Assembly (NCBI GenBank): GCA_018069525.1
Contig: JAGPUQ010000002.1
Span: 62,001 to 126,000 of the forward strand
Direction: 5' to 3'
From: Porticoccaceae bacterium
GTDB lineage: Bacteria; Pseudomonadota; Gammaproteobacteria; Pseudomonadales; Porticoccaceae
Length of the DNA: 64,000 bases
The translations under genes were made by a program, and so were the position numbers. Shown one piece after another: positions 18,511 through 27,903 of the stretch. Below the pieces are notes generated by a model. That model saw nothing but the letters and a program-made list of their open reading frames with translations. It did not search any database and was not told the origin of the DNA. Positions within the stretch are counted from its first letter, which is position 1; each line of letters starts with the position of its first letter.

Positions 18511-19746
18511 ATGCATATAAAGTCGACAAACTGGTTTGGTATCTGGATATGTTTTAGCGCGGGTTTGGCGGCTGCGATAACTATGAACAAGGCCAGTCCG
18601 GCGGCCTTGAATATCGCTGCGGATTTGGATTTGAGCCTGTTCCAAATCGGATGGCTGGTATCGGTAGTGGCGATTGGAATGGTGGTACTAGGCTTCGCGT
18701 CGGGTCATTTGGTGCTACGATTTGGCGCGCTCAAAGCACTTACTGCGGGTGTTGCCGTATTGCTGCTGACACCCTGGCTTAGCGTATTTGCGACGACGTC
18801 GTCTTTGTTAATGGTGGAACGCTCTCTGGAAGGTATTGGCGTTATTTTGGTAATGGTCTCTGCACCGGCGGCGATTATTAATGTATCCAGACCGGAGGAC
18901 GTCGGTTTAAGTATGGCGGTTTGGGCTTTATGGATGCCTACTGGTAGCTCCCTGATATTTTTACTCGCACCCTGGTTGTTGAATATCGACGGATGGCGTT
19001 CGTTGTGGTTGTCGAGCGCGGTTGCGGCGGCGGTGGTTTTTCCCTTTCTATTGTATTTACTAAGAGTTGATCGTCGTGAGATTCAAGCAGTACCTCTGTC
19101 CGAGTCAGCAACAGTTTCGACTAGTACTCAATCGATCAATAGTGGATCGATCAGTGTCCCAGGCGCAGTATTACTCGCCATGATCTTCCTGTGTTTCGGA
19201 GCTGGGTTTTTCGGCGTGCTCACCTATCTACCCACCTATCTGCACACGGTCTCCGGTTTTTCGACAGCGAATGCTTCATTATTGACGGCCCTGTTACCAG
19301 CCGTGTTAATAGTCGGTAATTTACTCGCCGGTGGATTGTTGCATCGCGGGTTGCAACCTGCGCTGGTGATGTCGATATCCGCAGTGCTGGTAAGTATCAC
19401 TCTATGGGTGACAATGATCTTGGCCGATGGTCTGCTAGCCATAATTTTTTTGGTACTGTTCGGCTTATTTACCGGTGTTGTGCCTACGGCTATGTTTGCG
19501 CAAGCGCCGCGCTTCGCCGCGTCTCCCCGCGCCGTTGGCGTGGTGATTGGTATTATGGTGACTGGGCAGGGTATCGGTCTTCTATTTGCTCCGCCGCTTA
19601 TAGCCTACCTGGTGGGACCGTCTCAAAATTGGATTGCGGCCTTGCCACTACTGGTAATACTGCCACTTATTGTTGCCTTGCTGGCAGTGTATTTACCGCG
19701 CTTTGAAAATCAGTGGCATGCGGCTGGATCTGCGGCTGAGCAATAG
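18511..19746 (+). CDS. MFS transporter
   Basis: A 411-residue membrane protein with twelve predicted helices. It has the loop 2-3 motif region GHLVLRFGALKAL, a charged central loop (RVDRREIQAVPL, with a Ser/Thr-rich stretch) between helices 6 and 7, and a second six-helix block. The overall pattern is like CynX/NimT- or nitrate-type carriers, but no substrate signature is visible. It lies 43 bases after the AEC carrier and 100 bases before the HsaA-like oxygenase, so it may import that enzyme's substrate. Confidence 0.8.
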   Translation: MHIKSTNWFGIWICFSAGLAAAITMNKASPAALNIAADLDLSLFQIGWLVSVVAIGMVVLGFASGHLVLRFGALKALTAGVAVLLLTPWLSVFATTSSLLMVERSLEGIGVILVMVSAPAAIINVSRPEDVGLSMAVWALWMPTGSSLIFLLAPWLLNIDGWRSLWLSSAVAAAVVFPFLLYLLRVDRREIQAVPLSESATVSTSTQSINSGSISVPGAVLLAMIFLCFGAGFFGVLTYLPTYLHTVSGFSTANASLLTALLPAVLIVGNLLAGGLLHRGLQPALVMSISAVLVSITLWVTMILADGLLAIIFLVLFGLFTGVVPTAMFAQAPRFAASPRAVGVVIGIMVTGQGIGLLFAPPLIAYLVGPSQNWIAALPLLVILPLIVALLAVYLPRFENQWHAAGSAAEQ

Positions 19747-19846
19747 TCATAGTTTGCTTTATAGATAGCTGCCTTGATATTAGTTATAGTTAAAGCAGTC
19801 CTTTAATTCATTGCATAAATAGATAATAAAGAGTGAGAGTAAATAT

Positions 19847-21055
19847 ATGTCTGATTCCAGCGCCACAAATCCAACCCTGGAAGAATTGGTTAGCAGCGCC
19901 CACCGCATTGGCGAGCGCGCCGTGCGCGAGGTGCGGAGCGCGGAAAAAAATGGGCACCTATCCGACGAATTAGTTCAGGATATTAACGACGCCCGGCTGA
20001 TTCAAATACTGCAACCTAAACGTCTCGGTGGCCTGGAAATGGGTTTTCCCGATCTGGTCGAAGTCGGGTTGGTGCTGGGGCAATACGATGTGTCTACCGC
20101 CTGGATTGCTAATATATTGGGTATTCATCACTGGTGGGGCGCACTCGCTAGCCCTCAGTTGCAGGAGGAGTTATGGGGCGATAACCCTCATCGCCTGTTT
20201 GCCGATGCCTTTGCACCTATGGGCGTCGGTGAGGCCGTAGAGGGCGGTTATGTGGTTTCCGGGCAATGGCCTTTCGCCAGCGGGATTCTGTGGTCCGAAT
20301 GGTATGCCGGTGGCACCTTGGTGCATAGTAAGGACGGTCAGCCACCCCGGCTTTTGATGTGTTTCGTGCCTAAGAGTGAGTACACAGTTAAAAGGGATTG
20401 GGATACCGTGGGTATGCGCGGTACTGGTAGTTGTAGTGTAGCGGTGGACAAAGTATTTGTTCCCGAATATCGCACATTAGATTTTGGCGCGATCCTGGCT
20501 GGAGGTGGTGCCATGCCGGGCCACGAATGCAATACCGGAGCGATATACAAAGTACCGGTAGTTGCGGGCCTGGCGGTGTCGTTAATTCCACCGGTGGTGG
20601 GTGGTGCCCTCGGCGCTCTGACCGCCTTTAAACAGAGGATGAGCGAACGAACACCTACGTTTACGGATCAACAACAGGATCAACTTTCTACACAGCATTC
20701 GCTACTCGCCGAATCCAAAGTGCGCGTCGATTTTGCCGAGCATATGTTGCGTACTTATGCGCAGGAGCTGATGACAGTCGGCACCACTATTAATCAAGGT
20801 GGTAGTCTTGATGTTGAGGAGTTTAGCGTGCGAGTTGCGGGTTGGAGAGCCCAGATAGCGAAGGAATGTCGAGGGGTGATTTCCGATCTATTTCAGAATG
20901 CGGGCGCGGGTGCTATTTATATGGATTCGCCTGTGCAGCGATTCTGGCGTGACACCCACGCGATATCTCAGCATGCAGTGATGAATCACGACACTATTAT
21001 GCGTAACTATGGACGGCAATTATCAGGGCAGGAGATGTTTGCTGGTTTGATTTGA
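19847..21055 (+). CDS. HsaA/HpaH-like flavin-dependent monooxygenase, oxygenase component (acyl-CoA dehydrogenase fold)
   Basis: A 402-residue protein of the group D flavin monooxygenases, which share the acyl-CoA dehydrogenase fold but use reduced flavin and oxygen. Examples are HsaA (steroid phenol hydroxylation), C2 of 4-hydroxyphenylacetate hydroxylase, and indole/dibenzothiophene oxygenases. Seen: QPKRLGGLEMGF near residue 55, VSGQWPFASGILWSEWY at ~140, and DTVGMRGTGSCSVAVDKVFVP near 190, all family landmarks; the acyl-CoA dehydrogenase catalytic Glu region is not conserved. Such enzymes need a partner flavin reductase, which is not encoded nearby. RBS GAGTGAGAG precedes ATG. Confidence 0.82.
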   Translation: MSDSSATNPTLEELVSSAHRIGERAVREVRSAEKNGHLSDELVQDINDARLIQILQPKRLGGLEMGFPDLVEVGLVLGQYDVSTAWIANILGIHHWWGALASPQLQEELWGDNPHRLFADAFAPMGVGEAVEGGYVVSGQWPFASGILWSEWYAGGTLVHSKDGQPPRLLMCFVPKSEYTVKRDWDTVGMRGTGSCSVAVDKVFVPEYRTLDFGAILAGGGAMPGHECNTGAIYKVPVVAGLAVSLIPPVVGGALGALTAFKQRMSERTPTFTDQQQDQLSTQHSLLAESKVRVDFAEHMLRTYAQELMTVGTTINQGGSLDVEEFSVRVAGWRAQIAKECRGVISDLFQNAGAGAIYMDSPVQRFWRDTHAISQHAVMNHDTIMRNYGRQLSGQEMFAGLI

Positions 21056-21105
21056 TTAGGTTAGGTTAGGTTAGGTTAGGTTAGGTTAGGTTAGGTTAGG
21101 CTAGG
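21056..21105. repeat. (TTAGG)9 pentanucleotide tandem repeat
   Basis: Nine perfect copies of TTAGG (21056-21100) followed by one variant CTAGG (21101-21105). The array begins on the base after the oxygenase stop codon and runs into the stop codon of the convergent trmA gene (CTA at 21101-21103 read on the minus strand). It is prone to slipped-strand length changes but its position would leave both proteins intact. Confidence 0.95.
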
Positions 21106-22219
21106 AGTGCTTCCTTAATATCACTCCACACTCTAAATGAGGTGTGTAGGGAAATTGATCAAATACAGCGAATGCCGCAATGTAATGAGTGTTATTTAAG
21201 CTGTGTAGGTTATTAAGCAAGGTTTCCGGATTGCAGGAAATATACACAATGGTCTCGAAGGGCTTGAGCAGCCCTAGCGTGCCATCGTCGAGTCCGGCGC
21301 GGGGTGGGTCTACCAATACAGAATTAAAATTATAACTATTGAGATCGATTTCTCGCAGTCGTCGAAAGGGCCGCACCCCAGCCATAGCTTCGCTCAGTTC
21401 TTCGCTAGACATGCGTACCAGTGTGGCGTTATCGATATGGTTGGCGCTCAGGTTGTACAGAGCGGACTTCACCGACAGTTTGGAAACTTCCGTGGCGAGT
21501 ACGCGCCGAAATTCGCTGGCCAGCGCGACGGTGAAATTGCCATTGCCGCAATACAGCTCGAGCAAATCGTCTTGCTCCACCGAATTATATTGCCGACATT
21601 GTCGCTTTGCCCAGCCCAGCATTTGTTCATTAATGGCGGCGTTGGGTTGGGTAAAACCGGTTTCTACTTGCTGATAGGTGTAGGTTTGGTCGGCGACGTT
21701 TAATTGCTCCAGCACATAATCTAGCCCAAGTACTATTTTTACTTTACGACTTCGACCAATAAGGCCACAGCCTAATTGTTCCACGAGCACCGTGGCAGGT
21801 TCGCGCCAACTGTCATCCAGTGGGCGATGGTAGATTAGGGTAATCAGTGCCTCGCCACTTTGGGTAGTGAGAAACTCCACACAGAACAAGCGACGTTTTA
21901 GGTCGTTATTGGCGTTTAGTTTGGCTAACAAAGCGGGCATGAGTTTCCCGATGGTGGGCGAGCCAGCGGGAAAGTCGTCAATAATGTAAGGCTTGTTGCT
22001 TTCCCCCTGACGATACATGGCGTAGTGGCAGGTATCGCCTTCGTGCCAGATACGGAACTCGGCACGCATACGGTAATGCAGGGGAGGGGAGGCAAAGATG
22101 TCTATCTCGCTGGGTAGAGCCTGTTCGGAAAGCGCGTCGCCAAACTGCTGGCGCAAGGCGCTAACTTTGTCCTCTAGCTGCTGCTGATAGTTATCGGGGT
22201 TTATCGTGGTTGTGGTCAT
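21101..22219 (-). CDS. trmA: tRNA (uracil-5-)-methyltransferase
   Basis: Makes 5-methyluridine at position 54 of tRNAs using SAM. It has 372 residues, close to the usual ~366. SAM-binding motif LELYCGNGNFT, the VDPPRAGLD motif, and catalytic nucleophile Cys329 in YISCNPETL are all present; the C-terminal FPYTPHLECGVIL provides the general base Glu. No N-terminal TRAM domain or Fe-S cysteine cluster, which separates TrmA from RlmD. The gene is convergent with the HsaA-like oxygenase, with only the TTAGG array between. Confidence 0.95.
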   Translation of the reverse strand: MTTTTINPDNYQQQLEDKVSALRQQFGDALSEQALPSEIDIFASPPLHYRMRAEFRIWHEGDTCHYAMYRQGESNKPYIIDDFPAGSPTIGKLMPALLAKLNANNDLKRRLFCVEFLTTQSGEALITLIYHRPLDDSWREPATVLVEQLGCGLIGRSRKVKIVLGLDYVLEQLNVADQTYTYQQVETGFTQPNAAINEQMLGWAKRQCRQYNSVEQDDLLELYCGNGNFTVALASEFRRVLATEVSKLSVKSALYNLSANHIDNATLVRMSSEELSEAMAGVRPFRRLREIDLNSYNFNSVLVDPPRAGLDDGTLGLLKPFETIVYISCNPETLLNNLHSLNNTHYIAAFAVFDQFPYTPHLECGVILRKHS

Positions 22220-22622
22220 GGTGACTGCAAATTCGCAGTATAACTGCTTAGCGTTGAGCCAGGCAGCATGCAGTGGTGTTTAGATGCGAATATTGAGGTA
22301 AAAGTAGTGTGGCAGTAGCAAAACAGCATCAAAAATATGCCAATTCCTTTGCAGGGTTTGCTGGGCTTGTACCCCTTGCTGAGGCTTATGGCAGGCAATA
22401 CCAAGAAGTCATAGCTTTCCTGTGTATAGGGCTTGCGTGGGGTGAACTTGCTTGGTTATGATGCACCGGCTATATTCCTTAGTTATGTGTGGCATAAGTG
22501 CGCTAAATTTGTAGGCCAGTCTTGGCTTTAGACATCTACATGGCATACATCACAATGAGTACGAGAAATAACTATTATTAAGATTCAGTATTTTTTAACA
22601 ACCATATAGGTGGAGGTACGGG
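22220..22622. promoter_or_regulatory. Divergent intergenic region between trmA and the aldehyde dehydrogenase gene
   Basis: A 403-bp stretch without a credible gene. It must hold promoters for trmA and for the aldehyde dehydrogenase. A strong ribosome binding site GGAGG (22612-22616) lies six bases before the GTG start of the latter. No clear sigma-70 hexamer pair or operator was identified; TGGCATAAGTGCG near 22488 only superficially resembles a sigma-54 element. Confidence 0.5.
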
Positions 22623-24119
22623 GTGGATTTTCAACGTCCGGAATTTAAAGAGCAGTATGAAAACTATATCGGCGGCAAATGGGTTGCCCCGGTAGATGGT
22701 AACTACTTTGAAGACACTTCGCCTATCGACGGCAGTGTTGTGGCGCGGGTTGCACAATCCAATGACAAGGATATTAACCTTGCGGTCGCCGCAGGTTGGG
22801 AAGCCGCCGAAGCCTGGGGTAAAACTTCGGCCGCCGAGCGCAGCATTATTTTGTTCCGCATCGCCGATGTAATGGAAGCGAATATTGAAAGACTGGCTAC
22901 AGTTGAAACCTGTAGCAACGGTAAATCTATCCGCGAATCTCTCGGTGCCGATCTACCTATCGCCATTGATCAGTTTCGCTACTTCGCCGGTTGTATTCGT
23001 ACCGAAGCGGGTAGCGTTGCTAATATTGATGCCGATACCGTATCGATGGAAGTACATGAGCCTTTGGGCGTAGTTGGGCAGATCATTCCCTGGAATTTCC
23101 CCCTGTTGATGGCCGCGTGGAAAATCGCGCCGGCAATCGCAGCGGGTAACTGTGTGGTGCTTAAGCCTGCCGAGCAAACTCCGGTTTCAATTTTGGTGTT
23201 GATGGAATTGATCGGCGACTTATTGCCGCCCGGTGTCGTTAATATCGTTAATGGCTTTGGTCCTGAGGCGGGTAAGCCGCTAGCAACACATCCGGATATT
23301 AAGAAAGTAGCCTTTACCGGCGAAACCACAACCGGCCGCCTGATTATGCAATACGCGGCAGAAAATATTGTTCCGGTGTCTCTGGAGCTGGGTGGTAAAT
23401 CACCGAATATTTTCTTTGAAAGCGTAATGGCCGAAGACGACGAATTTCTGGACAAGGCCATTGAAGGTTTAGTGATGTTTGCCTTGAATCAGGGCCAGGT
23501 GTGTACTGCACCGTCCAGAGCGCTAATTCAGGAAAGCATTTACGACAAGTTCATAGAGAAATGTCTCGCGCGTGTCGCTGCCATTACCATGGGCGACCCC
23601 TATGATCTTTCGACCATGATGAGTGCCCAGGCCTCGAATGATCAACAACAAAAAATTCTCAGCTATCTGAAAATTGGTAAAGAAGAAGGTGCTGAAGTCT
23701 TGTGTGGTGGTGATGTTCATAATCACGAAAAATATCCCGATGGCTATTACATTCAGCCAACGATATTTAAAGGCCACAATAAAATGCGCGTCTTCCAGGA
23801 GGAAATCTTCGGGCCGGTATTGGCTCTGACCACCTTTAAAGACGAAGATGAGGCTCTGGAAATCGCCAACGATACCATGTTCGGATTAGGTTCCGGAGTG
23901 TGGTCCAGGGATATGCACCAGGTGCAAAAAGTGAGCAGCGGTATTCAGGCGGGCCGGGTATGGGTAAACTGTTATCACATTTATCCTTCGGGAGCATCGT
24001 TTGGCGGTTACAAGAAGTCTGGTATTGGTCGGGAAAATCATCATATGATGTTAGATCACTACCGTCAGACTAAGAACGTGTTGATTTCTTACAGTAAAAG
24101 TAAATTGGGTTTCTTTTAA
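22623..24119 (+). CDS. NAD-dependent aldehyde dehydrogenase, ExaC/AcoD type
   Basis: Oxidises acetaldehyde or other short aldehydes to the acid. A 498-residue class of the ExaC/AcoD/AldB group ([13 protein letters not shown] at the N-terminus). Catalytic Glu255 ([10 protein letters not shown]) and Cys294 ([11 protein letters not shown]) are present. The start is a GTG, supported by GGAGG six bases upstream. The DUF779 gene downstream is a frequent companion of this subgroup, which strengthens the assignment. It may serve general alcohol/aldehyde use or remove aldehydes leaking from the meta pathway, whose own enzyme is the acylating type. Confidence 0.9.
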   Translation: MDFQRPEFKEQYENYIGGKWVAPVDGNYFEDTSPIDGSVVARVAQSNDKDINLAVAAGWEAAEAWGKTSAAERSIILFRIADVMEANIERLATVETCSNGKSIRESLGADLPIAIDQFRYFAGCIRTEAGSVANIDADTVSMEVHEPLGVVGQIIPWNFPLLMAAWKIAPAIAAGNCVVLKPAEQTPVSILVLMELIGDLLPPGVVNIVNGFGPEAGKPLATHPDIKKVAFTGETTTGRLIMQYAAENIVPVSLELGGKSPNIFFESVMAEDDEFLDKAIEGLVMFALNQGQVCTAPSRALIQESIYDKFIEKCLARVAAITMGDPYDLSTMMSAQASNDQQQKILSYLKIGKEEGAEVLCGGDVHNHEKYPDGYYIQPTIFKGHNKMRVFQEEIFGPVLALTTFKDEDEALEIANDTMFGLGSGVWSRDMHQVQKVSSGIQAGRVWVNCYHIYPSGASFGGYKKSGIGRENHHMMLDHYRQTKNVLISYSKSKLGFF

Positions 24120-24160
24120 AGCCCCGCTGTAACTCTTAGATTAGAAGGGTAGGAAAGGAA

Positions 24161-24194
24161 AAAGCATTCACGGGAAACTGTGAGTGCTTTTTTT
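24161..24194 (+). terminator. Intrinsic terminator after the aldehyde dehydrogenase gene
   Basis: AAAGCATTCAC (24161-24171) pairs with GTGAGTGCTTT (24180-24190), one T-G wobble, 8-nt loop, followed by a run of seven T (24188-24194). It precedes the DUF779 gene, which therefore needs its own promoter or partial read-through. Confidence 0.88.
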
Positions 24195-24262
24195 GTATCT
24201 ATACTAAACTGCTTGTAGAGCAACGAAAGGGTAGGGCTAGATAAATCTGAGGTAGTTTGAAA

Positions 24263-24643
24263 ATGTTAGTTGAGAGAATTAGTGTCACCGATGCCGCAGT
24301 GAAAGTAATTGATGAGTTACGTGAAAAACACGGCGAGCTGATGTTTCACCAGAGCGGTGGTTGTTGCGATGGTTCTGCGCCGATGTGTTTTACCCTGGGT
24401 GATTTTCGCGTGGGCAGTCGAGATATTTGTTTGGGCGAAGTTCACGGCTGCCAATTTTATATGTCGCCGGAGCAGTTTGAATATTATAAGAATTGCCACA
24501 CCGAAATTGATGTGGTTCCGGGTAGAGGCGCTAGCTTTTCTCTTGAAATCCCTCTCGGCGTACGCTTTTTAATTCGCTCGCGTTTGTTTGATGAGAGTGA
24601 GCAAGATAATGTGCGTCCGGTTCGAGTGGGTGACTGTGGTTGA
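24263..24643 (+). CDS. DUF779 domain protein
   Basis: A 126-residue cytoplasmic protein of the DUF779 family, with the conserved cysteine-rich segment QSGGCCDGSAPMCF (residues ~31-45) and EVHGCQFYM further on. The cysteines suggest metal or redox chemistry, but no activity has been firmly assigned to the family; members are habitually next to ExaC-type aldehyde dehydrogenases. The ATG at 24263 is preferred over a TTG six bases earlier; GAGG lies at 24249-24252. A terminator separates it from the dehydrogenase. Confidence 0.85.
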   Translation: MLVERISVTDAAVKVIDELREKHGELMFHQSGGCCDGSAPMCFTLGDFRVGSRDICLGEVHGCQFYMSPEQFEYYKNCHTEIDVVPGRGASFSLEIPLGVRFLIRSRLFDESEQDNVRPVRVGDCG

Positions 24644-24660
24644 GTCCATTAAACAATGCT

Positions 24661-27600
24661 TTATAGCTGCGGCTGACTCTCTGCGCGTTTAAAAATACGC
24701 TGAGCCAGGCGCTGAAAATCGTCACTAATTAAAATCAGCGCCGGCACCAAGAACAAAATTACTATGCTGGCGTAAAGAATTCCAAAGGCAATGCTCACCG
24801 CCATGGGCACTAAAAATCTGGCCTGTATACTAGTTTCCAGCAACATCGGTAACAGGCCGAGGCTGGTGGTCATTGTGGTTAATAGAATAGGGCGGAAGCG
24901 ACGGGTGACTGCCTCGATCAAGGTGTCACGTACGCTATTACTTTTATCCTGGCGAAGATGGTTGTAATAATCCACTAATACCACGGAATCGTTAATCACC
25001 ACGCCAGATAAGGCGATCATGCCAAATAACGAAATAAATGAAATATCAAAACCCATTATAAGATGACCGATCATCGAGCCAACAAAGCCAAAGGGAATCG
25101 CCGAAAGAATAATCACCGGTTGCCAGTAACTACGCAACAACGAGGCGAGCATCACAAACATCACCATTAGAGCGATTAATAAATTCTGACCCAGGGTTGA
25201 TAGGTCTTCCCGTTGGTCGCGGCTCTGGCCTTCGAGGCCGTGAGATAAGCCGGGAAAGTCGGCAGTGAGGGCCGGTAGTGCGGTTTCGTTCAGCACGGCG
25301 ATCACATCGTCCGGCGTAGTGATGTCTTCATCCACGTTGGCGCTGACGGTTACTACGCGACGGCCATCGACCCGTTTAATTTCGGAGTAACCGCGCTGTT
25401 CGCGAATGGTCGCGGCAGTGCGCAGGTCCATTTCGCTATTGTCCTGTAGTCGAATCCGAGTTTTATTCAGATCGCTGATGCTGTGTCGTTCGTTGTCTGG
25501 GTAGCGCACCATGACTTTCAGTTCGTTACGCCCTCGCTGAATGCGGTGAATTTCGTCGCCGTAATAAGCGCGGCGCAATTGCTGGCCAATATCGAGCGGC
25601 GTTAACCCCGCGGCCAGTCCCGCCGTGGTAAGTTCGAATACATATTCTTGTTTGCCAAGCTTAAAACTATCTTGTACTTCATAGGTGCCGTTAATGTCGT
25701 CGAGCAGCTCCTTCAATTGTTCTGCGGCAGTTGCCAGCGTGTTTTCATCGCGGTGGGATAACTCGATGCTGACATCCGCGCCCGAGCTAATCAGGCTACT
25801 GCTAAAACCGACGGTCTCTGCACCGGGAATATCTCCGGTGTTATTGCGCCAGATACGCTCTAGCTCCCGCGCAGACAGTGTTCTATCTTTGCCGGGTATC
25901 AACTCTATACGGATTTGTGCCAGATGACTGACGTTGGCGCTGCGGTTGCTGGTGCCGGGACCGGTGCGGCTGGATTGGCTGCCGACGGTATAGGAAATCG
26001 CTTCGATTAAACGATGTTCGCTTATAGTTTTATTTTCGCTGCCAGACGTTGTTTGACTGGATTTGTCGTCGTCTGTTTCTTCGGTCATCAGGGCGAGCGC
26101 ATCGCGCTCCATCGCCAGCCCGGCCTCAAATATTTGCCGCGCATAGCGTTCGGTGGTTTCGAAGGGCGTACCGGTTGGCATAGTTAGGCTAACGGTGATG
26201 CGATCACTTTCGACTTTAGGAAAGAAAATAAAGCGCACGATACCACCCTGAAAAACGCCCACCGAAATAATAATGGTAGAAACTGCAATGGCCAGGGTGA
26301 CGTAGCGATATGTTAGTGCCAGCTGAATAGCGGGGATTAGCCGCTTGTTAACAAAGCGCCGCATGCCAGCCTGGGTACGGTCGCGTAGTTTTGCCAGCAA
26401 GCCGCGGCTCCAGCGCGAGGGTTTGGCTAAATGAGCCGGTAGTATATAAAAGGCTTCAATCAGGGAAACTGCGAGAATGGCAATAACAATAATAGGTACC
26501 GGCTTCATGATTTTACCCATGGTTCCGGTGGAAAAAATAAGGGGCGCAAAAGCCGCGATAGTTGTCAGTACACCAATGGTCACGGGTGCTTTTATCAGCG
26601 ATATCCCCTGTATGACGGCGTGAGGGTTATTTGGATTTTTTTCCTGTTCATTAAAAATACTTTCTCCGGCGACAATGGCGTCGTCCACCACAATGCCGAT
26701 AACGATAATTAGTGCGAATAAAGAAACCATGTTCATGCTGGTATTAGTAAAAGATACCAGCAATAAACCACCCAAAAAAGAAATAGGAATACCCAGGCTG
26801 GTCCAGAATGCCAGTTTTAGATCGAGGAAGAGTAGTAGCGAAATAAACACCAGCACGTAACCAAGAATGGCGTTACGCGCCAGTAAGCTCATTCGATCTC
26901 GCAATATGTCGGACATGTTGCGGGAAATATCGAGGGATAAACCTTCCGGTAGATCCACGCTGCCCAGATAAGTTTTAAGAGTTTCCTCCATTTGTAGCGT
27001 ATCTTGACTATCGCTGCGCGATACCTCGATAAATAGCGCGGGTTGACCGTTGTATTCGTTGCGCAGCTGCGCGTCCTCAAAACCATCGCGGATGGTGGCG
27101 ATATCGCCGAGTCGTAAATTAGCGCCGTCCAGTTGACTGCGGATGGTAATGTTGGCAAATTCTTTGGCGCTGTAGCGTTTATCCTGTACCCGCAATAAAA
27201 TTTCTCCCGCTGGAGTGCGCAAGGTGCCGCCAGGTACATCAATGGAAAATTGTTCCACTTGTTTCGCAACGTCGGCCAGGGTTAAACCATAGTTTCGCAA
27301 GGTGTTTTCGCTAACTTCAATAGAAAGTTCGAGATTGCGACCACCGGTAATATTTACCAGGGTGATTCCCTTCAGTTGCAGTAATTCGTTTTCTATTTGC
27401 TCGGCCCAATGGTGCAGGGTGTGTTCCCCAACGTCACCGAACAGCGCCAACGACATCATGCTACCGGTGGTTTTATTACGAGTGATGGTGGTTTCTTCCG
27501 CTTCCTGCGGTGGAAAATCGATTAAACGATCGACGGCCGTTTTGACATCGTCGAGCACTTCGTCCTCATCGGCGAATTCTTCCAGTTCTACGGTAACGAT

Positions 27601-27903
27601 ACCGGCGCCTTCGTTGGCACTGGAGTTCACCCGTTTTACGCCTTCGATGCCAATAACGGCTTCTTCTACACGGCGCGTAATGCTTTCTTCAACATCGTAG
27701 GGTGTTGCACCGGGATAGGGAGTGGTAACGGTGATAGTTTTGATATCAACGGTGGGGAAGGTCTCTGTGACCATTGCCGAGGCGGCGATAAAACCGGCGA
27801 GGATCAAAAACAACATCAAAATGTTGGCGGCAACCGGGTTGTTGGCAAACCAGGGTACTAAGCCTCGTTCATCGCGGTAGGTTTTATTTGTGGGTTTATC
27901 CAT
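24661..27903 (-). CDS. RND multidrug-type efflux pump, inner-membrane permease
   Basis: A 1080-residue AcrB-like proton antiporter with the expected twelve helices and two large periplasmic loops. The helix-4 proton-relay aspartates are seen in VVDDAIVAGESI. The start is MDKPTNKTYRDERGLVPWFANNP and a Ser/Thr/Glu-rich insertion (TEETDDDKSSQTTSGSENK) lies in the second loop region. It overlaps the membrane fusion protein gene by eight bases, and with the outer-membrane factor upstream completes a three-gene efflux operon. The divergent long-loop sequence suggests the heavy-metal-like or hydrophobic-drug HAE subgroup; the substrate is unknown. Confidence 0.93.
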   Translation of the reverse strand: MDKPTNKTYRDERGLVPWFANNPVAANILMLFLILAGFIAASAMVTETFPTVDIKTITVTTPYPGATPYDVEESITRRVEEAVIGIEGVKRVNSSANEGAGIVTVELEEFADEDEVLDDVKTAVDRLIDFPPQEAEETTITRNKTTGSMMSLALFGDVGEHTLHHWAEQIENELLQLKGITLVNITGGRNLELSIEVSENTLRNYGLTLADVAKQVEQFSIDVPGGTLRTPAGEILLRVQDKRYSAKEFANITIRSQLDGANLRLGDIATIRDGFEDAQLRNEYNGQPALFIEVSRSDSQDTLQMEETLKTYLGSVDLPEGLSLDISRNMSDILRDRMSLLARNAILGYVLVFISLLLFLDLKLAFWTSLGIPISFLGGLLLVSFTNTSMNMVSLFALIIVIGIVVDDAIVAGESIFNEQEKNPNNPHAVIQGISLIKAPVTIGVLTTIAAFAPLIFSTGTMGKIMKPVPIIVIAILAVSLIEAFYILPAHLAKPSRWSRGLLAKLRDRTQAGMRRFVNKRLIPAIQLALTYRYVTLAIAVSTIIISVGVFQGGIVRFIFFPKVESDRITVSLTMPTGTPFETTERYARQIFEAGLAMERDALALMTEETDDDKSSQTTSGSENKTISEHRLIEAISYTVGSQSSRTGPGTSNRSANVSHLAQIRIELIPGKDRTLSARELERIWRNNTGDIPGAETVGFSSSLISSGADVSIELSHRDENTLATAAEQLKELLDDINGTYEVQDSFKLGKQEYVFELTTAGLAAGLTPLDIGQQLRRAYYGDEIHRIQRGRNELKVMVRYPDNERHSISDLNKTRIRLQDNSEMDLRTAATIREQRGYSEIKRVDGRRVVTVSANVDEDITTPDDVIAVLNETALPALTADFPGLSHGLEGQSRDQREDLSTLGQNLLIALMVMFVMLASLLRSYWQPVIILSAIPFGFVGSMIGHLIMGFDISFISLFGMIALSGVVINDSVVLVDYYNHLRQDKSNSVRDTLIEAVTRRFRPILLTTMTTSLGLLPMLLETSIQARFLVPMAVSIAFGILYASIVILFLVPALILISDDFQRLAQRIFKRAESQPQL

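Noticed and set aside
21056-21105. Telomeric function of TTAGG
   Set aside because: Bacterial intergenic microsatellite; similarity to arthropod telomere repeats is coincidental.
22485-22505. Sigma-54-like element (TGGCATAAGTGCG) before the ExaC-type gene
   Set aside because: The -12 part lacks the TTGC core and the distance to the gene is long; not convincing.
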